Shown: positions 44,127-57,167, counted from the stretch's first letter. The stretch: DNA of 64,000 nt from Streptococcus infantis (GCF_019929665.1 NZ_JAHZPZ010000003.1:62001-126000), one strand, 5' to 3'. Notes: generated by a model from the letters alone, not told the origin. Made by a program: numbers and translations.

Positions 44127-44879
44127 ATGTTTGGATTTTTAAAAAAAGATAAAGTTACAGAAACACCAGCGGTGGTGCCAGCACATATCGGAGTTATCAT
44201 GGACGGGAATGGTCGTTGGGCTAAAAAACGCATGCAGCCACGTGTCTTTGGGCATAAGGCTGGGATGGATGCTCTGAGAACAGTAGCCATTGCTGCTAGT
44301 GATATGGGTGTCAAGGCTATGACTGTCTATGCCTTCTCGACTGAAAATTGGACACGTCCAGACCAGGAAGTCAAGTTTATCATGAACTTGCCTGTTGAAT
44401 TTTATGATAAGTATGTCCCCGAATTGCACCAAAAGAACATGAAGATCCAAATGATTGGGGAAACCGATCGCTTGCCAAAACAAACTTTTGAAGCTTTGAA
44501 AAAGGCGGAAGAGTTGACCAAGTTAAACACAGGTTTGATTCTTAACTTTGCCCTTAATTACGGTGGACGAGCTGAGATTACACAAGCGGTCAAGTTGATT
44601 GCACAGGATGTTTTGGATGCCAAGGTGAATCCAGGCGATATTACAGAAGAGTTGATTGGGGAATACCTCTTTACAGGGCATTTGCCTAAGGTCTTGCGTG
44701 ATCCGGACTTAATCATTCGAACGAGTGGGGAGCTTCGCTTGAGCAATTTCTTGCCTTGGCAAGCAGCTTATAGTGAACTTTATTTCACAGATGTTTTGTG
44801 GCCTGACTTTGATGAGGAAGCTTTGAAAGAAGCTATTGCAGAGTATAATCGCCGCAATCGTCGATTTGGAGGAGTTTAG
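44127..44879 (+). CDS. uppS: Undecaprenyl diphosphate synthase
   Basis: 250 residues from ATG 44127, which has AGGA upstream. IGVIMDGNGRWAKKR carries the catalytic Asp26, and the C-terminal DLIIRTSGELRLSNFLPWQ is the family signature. It condenses eight isopentenyl diphosphates onto farnesyl diphosphate to give the C55 carrier lipid for wall synthesis. First gene of the uppS-cdsA-rseP-proS operon, with an 8-nt gap to cdsA. Confidence 0.98.
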   Translation: MFGFLKKDKVTETPAVVPAHIGVIMDGNGRWAKKRMQPRVFGHKAGMDALRTVAIAASDMGVKAMTVYAFSTENWTRPDQEVKFIMNLPVEFYDKYVPELHQKNMKIQMIGETDRLPKQTFEALKKAEELTKLNTGLILNFALNYGGRAEITQAVKLIAQDVLDAKVNPGDITEELIGEYLFTGHLPKVLRDPDLIIRTSGELRLSNFLPWQAAYSELYFTDVLWPDFDEEALKEAIAEYNRRNRRFGGV

Positions 44880-44887
44880 GAAAAGTT

Positions 44888-45691
44888 ATGAAAAAGGATT
44901 TATTAAAGAGAACTATATTTGCCGCTCTGGCCTTAGCAATCTTTATCCCGCTCTTGGTGATTGGTGGGCTTTGGTTACAGATTGCTATGGGACTTCTAGC
45001 CATGCTAGGGGTTCATGAGTTGCTTCAGATGAAAGGGTTAAATACCATGACCCCTGAGGGTTTGCTGACCTTGTTAGCGACTTTTGCACTGACAATCCCC
45101 CTAGAAAACTACTTGACATTTTTACCTGTAGATGGGAATGTTGTCGCATATGGTGTTGTGATTTTTATCATGTTAGGTTGCACTGTTTTTAGCAAGAATT
45201 ACACCATTGAAGATGCTGTATACCCAATCGCTATGAGTTTCTATGTTGGTTTTGGATTCAATGCTTTAGTGGATGCTCGAATCGCAGGTTTGGATAAAGC
45301 CCTCTTGGCCCTCTGTATCGTATGGGCCACTGATAGTGGTGCTTACTTGGTCGGAATGAATTTCGGTAAGAGAAGATTGGCTCCGAGAGTCTCTCCGAAC
45401 AAATCAATCGAGGGAGCCTTTGGTGGGATTTTAGCTGCCATGCTTGTCACTCTTATCTTTATGTTAGTGGATAGTACGGTTGCCCTTCCTTACGGCATTT
45501 ACAAAATGACGCTCTTTGCAATTTTCTTTAGTATTGCAGGGCAATTGGGTGACTTGATTGAAAGTGCTATGAAACGCCATTTTGGTGTCAAGGATTCGGG
45601 GAAATTTATCCCAGGACATGGTGGGGTGCTGGATCGCTTTGACTCTATGTTGGCTGTTTTCCCTATTATGCACCTCTTTGGCTTATTTTAA
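44888..45691 (+). CDS. cdsA: Phosphatidate cytidylyltransferase
   Basis: 267 residues, with about eight transmembrane helices. The C-terminal signature is ESAMKRHFGVKDSGKFIPGH followed by GGVLDRFDS. The enzyme makes CDP-diacylglycerol from phosphatidate and CTP for membrane phospholipids. It follows uppS by 8 nt in the conserved streptococcal order. Confidence 0.97.
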   Translation: MKKDLLKRTIFAALALAIFIPLLVIGGLWLQIAMGLLAMLGVHELLQMKGLNTMTPEGLLTLLATFALTIPLENYLTFLPVDGNVVAYGVVIFIMLGCTVFSKNYTIEDAVYPIAMSFYVGFGFNALVDARIAGLDKALLALCIVWATDSGAYLVGMNFGKRRLAPRVSPNKSIEGAFGGILAAMLVTLIFMLVDSTVALPYGIYKMTLFAIFFSIAGQLGDLIESAMKRHFGVKDSGKFIPGHGGVLDRFDSMLAVFPIMHLFGLF

Positions 45692-45712
45692 GGAAAGGTG
45701 AACAAATATTAA

Positions 45713-46969
45713 ATGTTAGGATTATTAACCTTTATCCTTGTTTTTGGAATTATCGTGGTGGTTCACGAGTTCGGCCATTTCTACTTTGCTAAGAAGTCTG
45801 GAATTCTGGTTCGTGAATTTGCCATTGGTATGGGTCCGAAGATTTTTGCCCATATCGGGAAAGACGGGACTGCTTACACGATTCGTCTCCTACCGCTTGG
45901 TGGTTATGTCCGCATGGCAGGTTGGGGTGAGGATACCACAGAGATTAAGACAGGAACTCCTGTTAGTTTGACCTTGGCCGAAGATGGTAAGGTGAAGCGC
46001 ATCAATCTTTCTGGTAAGAAGGTCGACCAAACGGCTCTTCCTATGCAGGTAACCCAGTTTGACTTTGAGGATAAACTCTTTATCACAGGTCTGGTTTTGG
46101 AAGAGGAAAAAACTTTCTCTGTAGACCATGATGCAACGATTGTAGAAGCTGATGGGACGGAAGTTCGTATCGCTCCGCTAGATGTTCAATATCAGAATGC
46201 GACTGTCTGGGGCAAGTTGATTACCAACTTTGCTGGTCCTATGAATAACTTTATTCTAGGAGTTATCGTTTTTTGGATTCTGATTTTCATGCAGGGTGGC
46301 GTTCGAGATACGCAAAGCAATAACTTTAGTATCATCCCTGATAGCGCGATTGCTAAGGCCGGTGTTGAAAATACAGCCCAAATCACTAAAGTCGGTTCAC
46401 ACGAAATTAGTAACTGGCAAGACTTGATTCAGGCAGTTGAGACAGAGACCAAAGATAAAACAGCGCCTGTATTGGATGTAACAGTCTCTGAAAATGGAAC
46501 TGAAAAACAAGTTAGTGTGACCCCTGAGGAAAACCAAGGTCGCTATATTTTAGGTGTTCAACCGAGACTCAAATCAGATATCTGGTCTATGTTTGTAGGT
46601 GGATTCACCTCTGCTGCTGATTCAGCCTTGCGCATTCTCAACGCCTTGAAGAGCTTGATTTTCCAGCCTGACTTGAATAAATTGGGTGGACCTGTTGCTA
46701 TCTTTAAGGCAAGTAGTGATGCTGCTAAAAATGGTCTTGAGAATGTCTTGTTCTTCTTGGCTATGATTTCCATCAATATCGGGATTTTCAACTTGATTCC
46801 TATCCCGGCACTAGACGGTGGAAAAATCGTGCTCAACATCATCGAAGCCATTCGCCGTAAACCGCTGAAACAAGAAATTGAAACCTATGTGACTCTAGTT
46901 GGAGTTGTGATTATGGTTGTCTTGATGATCGCCGTGACTTGGAACGACATCATGCGTACCTTCTTTTAA
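45713..46969 (+). CDS. rseP: Site-2 intramembrane zinc metalloprotease
   Basis: 418 residues. Zinc motif HEFGH (His18, Glu19, His22) in the first transmembrane helix, a PDZ-like domain (about 190-290), and the second active-site loop [12 protein letters not shown] in a later helix. Homologues (RseP/Eep) cut membrane-bound anti-sigma factors and pheromone-type signal peptides. It lies 21 nt after cdsA and 16 nt before proS. Confidence 0.96.
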   Translation: MLGLLTFILVFGIIVVVHEFGHFYFAKKSGILVREFAIGMGPKIFAHIGKDGTAYTIRLLPLGGYVRMAGWGEDTTEIKTGTPVSLTLAEDGKVKRINLSGKKVDQTALPMQVTQFDFEDKLFITGLVLEEEKTFSVDHDATIVEADGTEVRIAPLDVQYQNATVWGKLITNFAGPMNNFILGVIVFWILIFMQGGVRDTQSNNFSIIPDSAIAKAGVENTAQITKVGSHEISNWQDLIQAVETETKDKTAPVLDVTVSENGTEKQVSVTPEENQGRYILGVQPRLKSDIWSMFVGGFTSAADSALRILNALKSLIFQPDLNKLGGPVAIFKASSDAAKNGLENVLFFLAMISINIGIFNLIPIPALDGGKIVLNIIEAIRRKPLKQEIETYVTLVGVVIMVVLMIAVTWNDIMRTFF

Positions 46970-46976
46970 GAATTAG

Positions 46977-48839
<1,863 letters not shown>

Positions 48840-48855
48840 AATCTATAATCAGAAG

Positions 48856-48900
48856 AAAAACAAGACAAAAATGTAACTAGTTTTTGCCTTGTTTTTTCTT
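48856..48900 (+). terminator. Terminator after proS
   Basis: AAAAACAAGACAAAAA (48856-48871) pairs with TTTTTGCCTTGTTTTT (48881-48896) with one mismatch. Confidence 0.75.
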
Positions 48901-48947
48901 TATAATGAGAGAAAGTAAACATTAAAATCGTAAAAAGAGGTAGAGCT

Positions 48948-50327
48948 ATGCTAAAATTTCCAAAGGATTTTGTCTGGGGTTCCTCAACTTCTGGGCCACA
49001 GACAGAAGGGCGAGTTCCTGGTGACGGAAAGGGAGATAATCTTTGGGATTATTGGTTTCAAGTGGAACCAAATCGCTACTACAATGGGATTGGACCAGAC
49101 AAGACATCGACCTTCTATGAAAACTGGGAAAAGGATATCGAACTTTTGTTAGAAACAGGTCATACAGCCTTTCGGACCTCTATCCAGTGGTCTCGTATTT
49201 TCCCACAAGGCCGTGGGGAAGTCAATCCTCAAGGTGTGGCGTTCTACCGTCAGGTCTTTGAAGCTATTAAGGCCAAGGGAATCCTTCTCTTAGTCAATCT
49301 TTATCACTTTGATCTGCCTTTTGCCCTTCAAGAGGATGGAGATGGTTGGGAAAATAAGGCAACCATCAAGGCTTATGAAGACTATGCGCGTTTCTGTTTT
49401 GAAACTTATGGAGACTTGGTAGACCAATGGATTACCTTCAATGAGCCTATCGTTCCTGTAGAGTTTGGCTATTTCTATGATGCCCATTATCCTCATAAGG
49501 TAGATGCCAAAGCTGCCGTTAAGGTTGCCTACCACACACAACTAGCCAGCACTCTTGCGGTCAAAGCTTGCCATGAGGTTTTGCCTGATTCTAAGATTGG
49601 AATTGTCCTCAACTTGACACCAGCTTATCCACGTAGTCAGCATCCTGCGGATGTCAAAGCTGCTCGCATTGCTGATCTCTTCCAGGCTCAATCTTTCCTA
49701 GATCCATCTGTCTTGGGAACTTATCCAGAAGAATTAGTGGAAATTTTAGCTGAGCATGATTTGCTGCCAGATTCTACAGATGAGGAGTTGGAGCTTATTC
49801 GTGAGCACACAGTAGATTTCCTTGGAGTCAACTACTACCAACCCTTGCGTGTCATGGCGCCACGTTTTGCTAAGCATCTTAACAGCCCGCTCTTGCCGGA
49901 GCATTTCTATGAGCCTTACGTCATGCCCGGTCGTAAGATCAATCCACACCGTGGTTGGGAAATCTACGAGCAAGGAATTTATGACATTGCCCAAAACATC
50001 AAGGAAAACTATGGCAATATCGAGTGGATGTTGACAGAGAATGGGATGGGCGTTGAAGGTGAAGATAAATTCCGCGAAAATAGTATGATTCAGGATGATT
50101 ACCGTATTGACTTTGTCAAAGGTCACCTTCGTGAGCTTCATCGTGCCATTGAAGATGGTGCTAACTGCAAAGGCTACTTGATTTGGACCTTTATCGACTG
50201 CTGGTCATGGCTCAATAGTTACAAAAACCGTTATGGTTTGGTCGAGCTTGACTTAGAAACACAAGAACGTCGCTTGAAAAAATCAGGCCACTGGTTCAAA
50301 GAACTCAGTGACAATAATGGATTTTAA
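48948..50327 (+). CDS. bglA: 6-phospho-beta-glucosidase/beta-glucosidase (GH1)
   Basis: 459 residues. Family 1 glycoside hydrolase with acid/base Glu166 in WITFNEPIV and the nucleophile in MLTENGMG (about residue 364). The N-terminal FPKDFVWGSSTSGPQTEG is the GH1 signature. It hydrolyses beta-glucosides, usually in the phosphorylated form taken up by a PTS; no PTS gene is next to it here. It has its own TATAAT-containing upstream stretch and a strong bidirectional terminator. Confidence 0.95.
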   Translation: MLKFPKDFVWGSSTSGPQTEGRVPGDGKGDNLWDYWFQVEPNRYYNGIGPDKTSTFYENWEKDIELLLETGHTAFRTSIQWSRIFPQGRGEVNPQGVAFYRQVFEAIKAKGILLLVNLYHFDLPFALQEDGDGWENKATIKAYEDYARFCFETYGDLVDQWITFNEPIVPVEFGYFYDAHYPHKVDAKAAVKVAYHTQLASTLAVKACHEVLPDSKIGIVLNLTPAYPRSQHPADVKAARIADLFQAQSFLDPSVLGTYPEELVEILAEHDLLPDSTDEELELIREHTVDFLGVNYYQPLRVMAPRFAKHLNSPLLPEHFYEPYVMPGRKINPHRGWEIYEQGIYDIAQNIKENYGNIEWMLTENGMGVEGEDKFRENSMIQDDYRIDFVKGHLRELHRAIEDGANCKGYLIWTFIDCWSWLNSYKNRYGLVELDLETQERRLKKSGHWFKELSDNNGF

Positions 50328-50350
50328 GCTACTTTTCAAATAGATTCAAA

Positions 50351-50396
50351 AAACCATTGGAAATAAAGCTCTCTGAGAGAGTTTCCAATGGTTTTT
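50351..50396. terminator. Bidirectional terminator
   Basis: AAACCATTGGAAA (50351-50363) pairs with TTTCCAATGGTTT (50382-50394), with T-runs on both strands. It separates the glucosidase gene from the convergent rhomboid gene. Confidence 0.88.
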
Positions 50397-50403
50397 CTTG
50401 TTC

Positions 50404-51078
50404 TTAGAATAGTCCGATAAAAAGTAGTAGAGCTGATAAAGCAATAAAGGCTAGGGTTGCTAGACCACGTTGGCCTGGGCTGTAAATCTTTCGTTCTCCT
50501 CGAACTGGGAAGACGATAGCCAGTAATGCACCCCCGACAGCACCCCCGACATGCCCAGCAAGGCTAATACCAGGCATTAAAATAGTACCTACTAGGTTGA
50601 TGACTAAGAGGGAGAGGTAGGATTGACCAAGTTGTTGGAGATAGGGATTGCGTGAAGCATATCGGAGAACAACAATTGAGGCAAACATACCGTAGAGGGC
50701 AGTTGAAGCACCTGCAGTAATAGCATCAGGGCTAAAAACTAGGACAAAGAGATTCCCCATCATCCCTGATAAGAGGTAGATAAAGAAAAACTGCTTGGAC
50801 CCAAAGATTTGCTCCATCTGACGTCCCAAAAAATAGAGGGATAGCATATTGACTAAAAAATGCTCTAAGCCAATATGGACAAAGGTTGCGGAGAATAAAC
50901 GCCAGACTTGCTCAGGCATGGCTTTGATAGCAGGGGGATACACAGCTCCGAATTGATACAAGGTGGCTGCGCTGGTATAGTTGAAACCGCTGGTTAGAAA
51001 CATGAGTATGAAAACCAGGGTTGTCACGAGTAGAAAGAAGCTCGTGACAGGATAACGACGATCAAAAATTTCTTTCAT
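50404..51078 (-). CDS. Rhomboid-family intramembrane serine protease
   Basis: 224 residues, about six transmembrane helices. Catalytic Ser125 in GASTALYG and His176 in AGHVGGA form the rhomboid dyad; HIGLEHFLVNM is the usual first-loop element. Rhomboids cleave single-span membrane proteins. It overlaps the cyclo-ligase gene by 17 nt, the usual streptococcal pairing. Confidence 0.95.
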   Translation of the reverse strand: MKEIFDRRYPVTSFFLLVTTLVFILMFLTSGFNYTSAATLYQFGAVYPPAIKAMPEQVWRLFSATFVHIGLEHFLVNMLSLYFLGRQMEQIFGSKQFFFIYLLSGMMGNLFVLVFSPDAITAGASTALYGMFASIVVLRYASRNPYLQQLGQSYLSLLVINLVGTILMPGISLAGHVGGAVGGALLAIVFPVRGERKIYSPGQRGLATLAFIALSALLLFIGLF

Positions 51079-51601
51079 AGATGAGTACCTCCTTAACAGG
51101 AATATCGTAGTGCTCAGGTTGAAAATTCTGAATCTGACATGGATAAATCGTACTAATAGTATGACCTGGGAAACGCTCTAAGTAGCGGTCGTAATAGCCA
51201 CCTCCATAGCCAACCCGATAGCCAGAAGTGTTGAAAGCTAAACCAGGAACATGAATCAGGTCAATTTGAGAGGGTTCAAGGATTGTGAAGTCTCCTTGAG
51301 GTTCAAGAAGTCCAAAAGAATTTCTTTCGAGTTTCTCTGGTTCATATAGAACAAAGTCCATTTTCCCATGTGGATAGGTTTTTGGAATGAGGAGTGTCTT
51401 CCCATCTTTTTGAGCTTGTTCAATGAGTCTAGCTGTCTGAAATTCATGAGGAAAAGACAGGTAAGTGGCGATGGTCTTTGCTTCCTTGTAGAAGGGATGT
51501 AGAAGTAGTTGCTCAGTCAACCAAGCGTCCATGACTTCCTTTTCTTCGGCTGATTGAGATTTGAGTTCTTGCAAGACCTGCTTGCGTAGGGATTTTTTCA
51601 T
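51062..51601 (-). CDS. 5-formyltetrahydrofolate cyclo-ligase
   Basis: 179 residues. Basic N-terminus KKSLRKQVLQELKS and the folate/ATP-binding signature YGGGYYDRYLERF near residue 132. It converts 5-formyl-THF to 5,10-methenyl-THF with ATP. Last-but-one gene of a minus-strand operon. Confidence 0.96.
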   Translation of the reverse strand: MKKSLRKQVLQELKSQSAEEKEVMDAWLTEQLLLHPFYKEAKTIATYLSFPHEFQTARLIEQAQKDGKTLLIPKTYPHGKMDFVLYEPEKLERNSFGLLEPQGDFTILEPSQIDLIHVPGLAFNTSGYRVGYGGGYYDRYLERFPGHTISTIYPCQIQNFQPEHYDIPVKEVLIYERNF

Positions 51602-51604
51602 TGT

Positions 51605-52735
51605 TTACTCCGCAGCTTTCTTTGCTAAAAAGCTTGATACAGCCTCGACACCGACAGCCAGAGCTTCTTCCTTAGGACTCATCTGTGGATGGTGAAGAGC
51701 ATGGGGACTATCAATTCCAAGCCAGAACATGACTCCAGGAACCTTTGATAGAAGATAACCAAAGTCTTCTCCTGTCATGGCAGGTTCGATGTCGATTAGT
51801 TCAATTCCCTCTTTTTCATCAAAGAAGGTCATCAATTCTCGAGCTAATTCAGGGTTGTTTTCGACAGGTAGGTAACCTCCCTGTTTGAGTTCAACTTCCA
51901 CATCCATATCAAAAGCAGCTGCGACACCTTCAGCGATGGCTTTGACACGTTTTTGAACCAAGAGGCTCATGCTATGTGTGAGGGCTCGAATGGTTCCATG
52001 CAAGAAAGCTGAATCAGCGATGACATTATTGGTTGTACCAGCTTGAAAGACACCGAAAGTGACGACAGCTCCCTCGATAGGATCAACATTACGGCTGACA
52101 ACCGACTGAACTTGAGTGACAAAATAGCTAGCTGCAACCAGAGCGTCGTTTGCTTGATGTGGAAAGGCAGCGTGACCACCTTTACCCTTGAAACGAATCT
52201 TGACTTCGCAAGTTCCTGCAAAGAGTGTATGGGTATTGGTCGCAATCTGTCCAACTTTTAGGTCTGGACGAACATGAAGCCCATAGAATTGGTCAGGCAA
52301 CCAGTCACCAAAGGCCCCATCTTCATACATGAGCATGCCACCTGCTTCATTTTCCTCGGCAGGTTGGAAGAGAAAGAGGAGATTGTTTTTAGGTTGGTTT
52401 TCTAGAGCACGTTCGAGACTTCCTAGGGCAATGGTCATGTGAAAATCATGTCCACAAGCATGCATACGGTCTGGGTGCTGAGAGGCAAAGGCAAGACCTG
52501 TTTGTTCAACGATTGGGAGTCCGTCGATATCTGTTCGCCAACCGATGGTACGTTCTGGCTGACTTCCCTGTAAATAAACTAAAATACCTGTTTGCCAAGT
52601 ACGAATCTGAACAAAATCCTTACTAGCTGTTAATTTCTCAATGACATTAAGCAAATAAGCTTGAGTCTTGACTTCTTCTAAACCGATCTCAGGAATTTGG
52701 TGAAGATCGCGTCGAGTTTGAATCAAATCTAACAT
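51605..52735 (-). CDS. N-acetyldiaminopimelate deacetylase (M20 family)
   Basis: 376 residues. M20 amidohydrolase with ATP-independent metal site [16 protein letters not shown] and the late HALHHPQM. Next to dapH, it is the deacetylase of the acetyl branch of lysine/diaminopimelate synthesis. It starts 62 nt after dapH and is followed by the cyclo-ligase with a 3-nt gap. Confidence 0.93.
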   Translation of the reverse strand: MLDLIQTRRDLHQIPEIGLEEVKTQAYLLNVIEKLTASKDFVQIRTWQTGILVYLQGSQPERTIGWRTDIDGLPIVEQTGLAFASQHPDRMHACGHDFHMTIALGSLERALENQPKNNLLFLFQPAEENEAGGMLMYEDGAFGDWLPDQFYGLHVRPDLKVGQIATNTHTLFAGTCEVKIRFKGKGGHAAFPHQANDALVAASYFVTQVQSVVSRNVDPIEGAVVTFGVFQAGTTNNVIADSAFLHGTIRALTHSMSLLVQKRVKAIAEGVAAAFDMDVEVELKQGGYLPVENNPELARELMTFFDEKEGIELIDIEPAMTGEDFGYLLSKVPGVMFWLGIDSPHALHHPQMSPKEEALAVGVEAVSSFLAKKAAE

Positions 52736-52763
52736 ATCTAATTTCTTTCTACTGATACGATAA

Positions 52764-52789
52764 AGAGGCTGGAAAAGTTTTCCGCCTCT
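52764..52789 (-). repeat. Hairpin between dapH and deacetylase
   Basis: AGAGGC-T-GGAAAA and TTTTCC-GCCTCT (52764-52789) form a strong stem in the 62-nt gap, with only three T after it on the minus strand. It may be an attenuating or RNA-stability hairpin. Confidence 0.45.
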
Positions 52790-52797
52790 GTCACTAA

Positions 52798-53496
52798 TTA
52801 CAAGGTACGAAGCGCATCCTCTAGCGCTGTTTTTTGCTGGGTTTGGCTATCGATTTCTTTGATGATACGAGCCGGAACACCTGCCACCACAACATTTTCT
52901 GGAACATCTTGAGTGACGATGGCACCTGCAGCGACAACAGAACCGCTACCGATTTGAACACCTTCGATAACCACAGCGTTAGCACCGATGAGTACATTAT
53001 CACCGACACGGACAGGCTCTGCACTAGCTGGTTCGATAACACCTGCAAGGACAGCTCCCGCACCCACGTGACTATTTTTACCGACAATAGCACGTCCACC
53101 TAGAATAGCACCCATGTCAATCATAGTGCCAGCACCGATTTCAGCACCAATATTAATGACGGCCCCCATCATGATAACAGCGTTGTCGCCAATCTCAACC
53201 TGGTCACGGATGATAGCGCCTGGCTCGATACGAGCATTGATGTCGCGTTTATCAAGAAGAGGTACAGCTGAGTTGCGAGCGTCTTGCTCAACAACATAAT
53301 CTTTATTTTCTGTTAGTCCTTCAAGAAGAGGTGCGATATCCTTCCAGTCTCCAAAAAGAACATTTCCAAGTTTGGTAACAGAAGCAGGGATAGCTCCGGC
53401 AAGTTGCCCCTCAAAGGTTACTTTTACGCTGGTCTTTTTCTCAGCATTGGCGATAAATTGGATAATTTCTTGTGCATTCATTTTTGTAGCAGTCAT
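52798..53496 (-). CDS. dapH: Tetrahydrodipicolinate N-acetyltransferase
   Basis: 232 residues. A left-handed beta-helix of hexapeptide repeats ([20 protein letters not shown] and so on, about 90-205). It acetylates tetrahydrodipicolinate in the lysine/cell-wall precursor pathway. Complete and typical. Confidence 0.96.
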   Translation of the reverse strand: MTATKMNAQEIIQFIANAEKKTSVKVTFEGQLAGAIPASVTKLGNVLFGDWKDIAPLLEGLTENKDYVVEQDARNSAVPLLDKRDINARIEPGAIIRDQVEIGDNAVIMMGAVINIGAEIGAGTMIDMGAILGGRAIVGKNSHVGAGAVLAGVIEPASAEPVRVGDNVLIGANAVVIEGVQIGSGSVVAAGAIVTQDVPENVVVAGVPARIIKEIDSQTQQKTALEDALRTL

Positions 53497-53539
53497 AGAT
53501 GTCTCCTCACTCTTTGTAATGCTTACTATTCTACCAAAA

Positions 53540-53565
53540 AAGGCTTCAAAATTGAAGCCTTAAGT
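53540..53565 (-). terminator. Terminator of the EamA gene
   Basis: Minus strand AAGGCTTCAA...TTGAAGCCTT (53561-53540) followed by six T; it overlaps the EamA stop codon. Confidence 0.8.
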
Positions 53566-54492
53566 GTTAAAAGAAGATTCTTTCAGTTTGTCCTTTGATT
53601 CTTCGATGGACAAGAAGATCATGGGAATAATAATCAAAATCATAGCTAATAGCAGGTAGCCGTCCAAGACCAGACCTAGAAATAGAACGCTTAAAATAGC
53701 AGAGGATAGCGGTTCACTTGCACTAACCACTGACACCACCAATGGGGATACCAGCGAGACAGCCTTCATGGATAGGAAAAAGGCAAAAGCTGTTCCCAGA
53801 AAGGCAATGGTCAAACAAATCAAGATGCTCACCCAATCCAGCTGAAAGCTAATTCTATATACAGGATAGAGAAAATTACTAAAGAGTCCAGCCAGCATCA
53901 TTCCCCAACCAACAGTGGGAACAAAACCATATTTTCGAGCAAATGGCTGGGGCAAGATGACATTAAACATGACGCCCAGCGCACTGAGAAGTCCAGTTAA
54001 TAAAGCGATAGGAGTGATGGATAACTTAGAGAGATCGCCTTTGGTAGCCATCAAAAAGACCCCAAGCATAGCAGTTAAAACATAGAAGATTGCTTTTTTA
54101 GAAGCTTTTTTCTTGTAGATGATACGGTTGTATATGAGAATGAAGACAGGACTGATAAATTGTAGGATGCTTGCAGTTGTCGCATTAGAGTATTCTACAC
54201 AGAGATAAAAGAAATACTGAACGGAGAAGATACCTAAGATGGCATAAGCCAGAAAAGGCAGGTAGTTTTTGCGCTTTCTCCAGATATCGAATAGCTGTGA
54301 GCGAAACTTAAAGCTAGACAAGATGAGCACGAAACCACCTGCAAGGCTTAGTCGCATGGAAGTAATCCAGCCGGATGATACTTGATAATGCGTAAAGAAG
54401 AATTCTCCTAAAATGCCACAAATACCCCATATTAATCCAGATAGGAGGGAGTAAATGGTTCCCTTAAAAATATTCTTTTGATACTGATTCAT
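53560..54492 (-). CDS. EamA/DMT-family membrane transporter
   Basis: 310 residues with ten transmembrane helices in two EamA repeats (about 15-150 and 165-300). Drug/metabolite exporters; substrate unknown. It starts 9 nt after the PBP gene and has a ribosome binding site in it, so they are likely cotranscribed. Confidence 0.92.
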   Translation of the reverse strand: MNQYQKNIFKGTIYSLLSGLIWGICGILGEFFFTHYQVSSGWITSMRLSLAGGFVLILSSFKFRSQLFDIWRKRKNYLPFLAYAILGIFSVQYFFYLCVEYSNATTASILQFISPVFILIYNRIIYKKKASKKAIFYVLTAMLGVFLMATKGDLSKLSITPIALLTGLLSALGVMFNVILPQPFARKYGFVPTVGWGMMLAGLFSNFLYPVYRISFQLDWVSILICLTIAFLGTAFAFFLSMKAVSLVSPLVVSVVSASEPLSSAILSVLFLGLVLDGYLLLAMILIIIPMIFLSIEESKDKLKESSFNT

Positions 54493-54501
54493 ATAGAAAG
54501 G

Positions 54502-57045
54502 TTAGCGTTGTAGTCTATTTGACGAAGAGTCGTTACTTCCGTTGGTAATATTATTGTTATTATTACCATTATTATTGTTGTTATTATTATTGCTATTATT
54601 ATTTCGGTTATTGTTATTATTGCTATTGTTGTTTGAGTTATTATTGTTGGAATTAGATGATTTTGGTAGACTTCCCAAAATAGTATTCCAAGCATTTTGG
54701 TAATCAGAGTCACTTCCACCAATAGCAAATTTATAAGTAGTAGTTGGAGCGCCAGTTTGGTTAGCCCAGTAACTTGTTACCATTTCTCCAGTTACTTCAA
54801 TTTCTCTACCGTTAATAGTAACCTTACCTGGTTTCTGACCAGTCGATCTAAGGACTTGAGAAGAAGTGACACTTGAGTCAAGGCTAAATCGTTCAGAACC
54901 CCAAACAGAAGGAGAAGCTTGCTGAATAGCATTGACCAGATAAGCCATGTATTTGGCGTTGCGGTAGTGACCTGCACCCTTACCAAGAGGTCTGTTGTCA
55001 TCGTGGCCAAGCCAACCGCCAAGGGTCAATCTTGGAGTTGAAAGCATAAGCCACATGTCACCATCTTCATTGGTTGTACCAGTTTTACCAATCCAGTCAG
55101 CACCCGCTAAACTTGGGTTGATAGCAGCAAGATCGCTCTGGAAGCTTGAAGTGATTCGTGACGAAATAACATCTCTCAATAAGCTCTGCATAATAGTTGC
55201 AGTCGCTTTAGAGTAGACCTGTACAGGTTCATCTTTGTGCTCATAGATAACCTCACCACTAGTTTTTTCGATTTTCGAAATCATGAATTTTTTATGATAA
55301 ACACCGTTGTTGGCTAAGGTTTGGTATCCGTTTGTATGTTGAGCTACAGTAACATCGATTCCTCCACCCATAGGCAAACTTTCAATGTCGTATTCCGGGA
55401 TTTCATAGCCCATTTTTTCCATGTAAGAGCGAACATTAACACCCTTTTCACGGAGTGTGCGATAAGTCCAGTAGGCTGGGATGTTCCACGAATAATTGAG
55501 GGCTTCTTTCAAGCTCATCATGGCTGTACCAGGGCTATTGACATACATGATTGGGTTTCCGTTTGAGAAGTTAGTTGGATAGTTAGATAGGACACTTGCA
55601 CTTCCCATCAAACCTTGGTCAATGGCAATACTGTAGGCCAGGATTGGTTTAGTAGTTGAGGCAGGAGAACGTTTAGTATTAAAGGCGTGGTTGTTTTGGT
55701 TGCTTTGGTAATCACGACCGCCGACAAATCCTAGGATAGCACCGGTTTGGTTATTCATCAGGACATTTCCGACTTCAGGTTGACCGGTATTATCATCAAC
55801 TAGATAGCCATAGTTTGCGACCGCATCTTGCATGGCAGTATGGATAGCTTTGTCGATTGTAGTTGTGATACGATAACCACCATTTTGAATCTCTTTTTCA
55901 GCTAATTCACGATAAGATTTTTGGATAGACTCGTTTTTGAGTTCTTGGGCAGAGACGTTGTCTTTTTGTACCAAGTAGTCATACATGAGATTAGTTGCTT
56001 CATCGAGAGCAGTAAAGTAGAGATAGCCCCTAGAAGTTACGTCTACACTTTCAGCTGGTAAGAAATCTTGTTTGATGTCGTATGCTTTATAGGTTTCGTA
56101 ATCTTCCTGACTGAGGACCCCCGTTCTGTACATATTGTAAAGAACATCTTTGGAACGTTTGATACCAAGTGCCATATCTTCTTCACTCTTCATTTCTCCC
56201 GTAGATTCATAAGGTGAGTAAGAGATGGGACTTTGTGGCAAGCCAGCTATGAAGGCTGCTTGAGGTATCGTTAGTTGATTGGCGTCAACACCGAAAATAC
56301 CCTTGGCAGCTTGTTGAGCTCCTGCGATATTTTGCCCTTTATTGTTACGACCAAATGGAGCGACATTGAGATAGGTTGTCAAGATTTCATCCTTGCTCAT
56401 TGCTCTCTCTAAAGCCAAGGCATCCACGATTTCAGTAGCTTTACGAGCTAGTGTAGGAGCGTCACCAACCACTTGTTGCTTGATGAGCTGCTGTGTTAGT
56501 GTAGAACCTCCACTAGAAGAACCAAGTCCGATAAAGTTCCCGAGGCTGGCACGAATAACCGCTTTAGGAACGACTCCATTGTGTTCGGCAAAATGTTCAT
56601 CCTCAGTCGCAACGATAGCTTGTTTGAGATTTTCTGAAATAGCATCTGATGCGACAGAAGTCCGAAGGAGGTCACTTTCGATAGCACCAATCATGGACCC
56701 GTCAGCATAGCGAATCTCAGAAATGGATGGAATATCGTTCACTTGTTTGACTAAATCTTCTGTTTTAGGAACGGTCACCTTGTCAAATAGAGATACAGCA
56801 TAACCGAAAACAACCCCAGTACCTAAAAGTCCACCAAGAAAGGCGATGATGAATAGGGTATTAAAGGTTGCCTTGATTCCTAGTAAGATATTGGCAAAGA
56901 TAGTCCAAATATTCGTTTTGGTTTGCTTTTTCTTTTTAGAATTTTTAGGACCTTTTTTTCCTAGATGTATATTTTTTAGTTTTGTTTTAAGGGACTCCAG
57001 TAAGGCCAGTCCTTTTTCTTTCATAGATAATAATTTATTCTTCAT
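54502..57045 (-). CDS. pbp1b: Class A penicillin-binding protein PBP1b type
   Basis: 847 residues from ATG 57045, with GAGG upstream. Basic cytoplasmic tail, one transmembrane helix (about 55-80), glycosyltransferase domain with [10 protein letters not shown] and [11 protein letters not shown], then the transpeptidase with SPASTTKP (active Ser), SWN and KTGTTNEDG motifs. The C-terminal tail is an Asn/Ser low-complexity stretch. It polymerises glycan and crosslinks peptides in wall synthesis. Confidence 0.96.
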   Translation of the reverse strand: MKNKLLSMKEKGLALLESLKTKLKNIHLGKKGPKNSKKKKQTKTNIWTIFANILLGIKATFNTLFIIAFLGGLLGTGVVFGYAVSLFDKVTVPKTEDLVKQVNDIPSISEIRYADGSMIGAIESDLLRTSVASDAISENLKQAIVATEDEHFAEHNGVVPKAVIRASLGNFIGLGSSSGGSTLTQQLIKQQVVGDAPTLARKATEIVDALALERAMSKDEILTTYLNVAPFGRNNKGQNIAGAQQAAKGIFGVDANQLTIPQAAFIAGLPQSPISYSPYESTGEMKSEEDMALGIKRSKDVLYNMYRTGVLSQEDYETYKAYDIKQDFLPAESVDVTSRGYLYFTALDEATNLMYDYLVQKDNVSAQELKNESIQKSYRELAEKEIQNGGYRITTTIDKAIHTAMQDAVANYGYLVDDNTGQPEVGNVLMNNQTGAILGFVGGRDYQSNQNNHAFNTKRSPASTTKPILAYSIAIDQGLMGSASVLSNYPTNFSNGNPIMYVNSPGTAMMSLKEALNYSWNIPAYWTYRTLREKGVNVRSYMEKMGYEIPEYDIESLPMGGGIDVTVAQHTNGYQTLANNGVYHKKFMISKIEKTSGEVIYEHKDEPVQVYSKATATIMQSLLRDVISSRITSSFQSDLAAINPSLAGADWIGKTGTTNEDGDMWLMLSTPRLTLGGWLGHDDNRPLGKGAGHYRNAKYMAYLVNAIQQASPSVWGSERFSLDSSVTSSQVLRSTGQKPGKVTINGREIEVTGEMVTSYWANQTGAPTTTYKFAIGGSDSDYQNAWNTILGSLPKSSNSNNNNSNNNSNNNNNRNNNSNNNNNNNNGNNNNNITNGSNDSSSNRLQR
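54541..54652 (-). repeat. AAT/AAC triplet repeat encoding an Asn-rich tail
   Basis: About 40 codons near the 3' end of the PBP gene are almost all Asn with a few Ser, Arg and Gly. On the plus strand they read as ATT/GTT repeats. Copy number may vary between strains. Confidence 0.85.
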
Positions 57046-57132
57046 TTCTTTCCTCACTCCTTATTATTATACCATAAAAGCAATGATTGCAAGAAATTAG
57101 GCTTGGACTAGCTTTGGAGGTGTTTAGGCAAC

Positions 57133-57161
57133 AAAAAAACCAGGTATTTTCAACCTGGTTT
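57133..57161 (-). terminator. galU terminator
   Basis: Minus strand AAACCAGGT, loop TGAAAAT, ACCTGGTTT (57161-57137), then TTTT. Confidence 0.85.
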
Positions 57162-57167
57162 AAGGGA

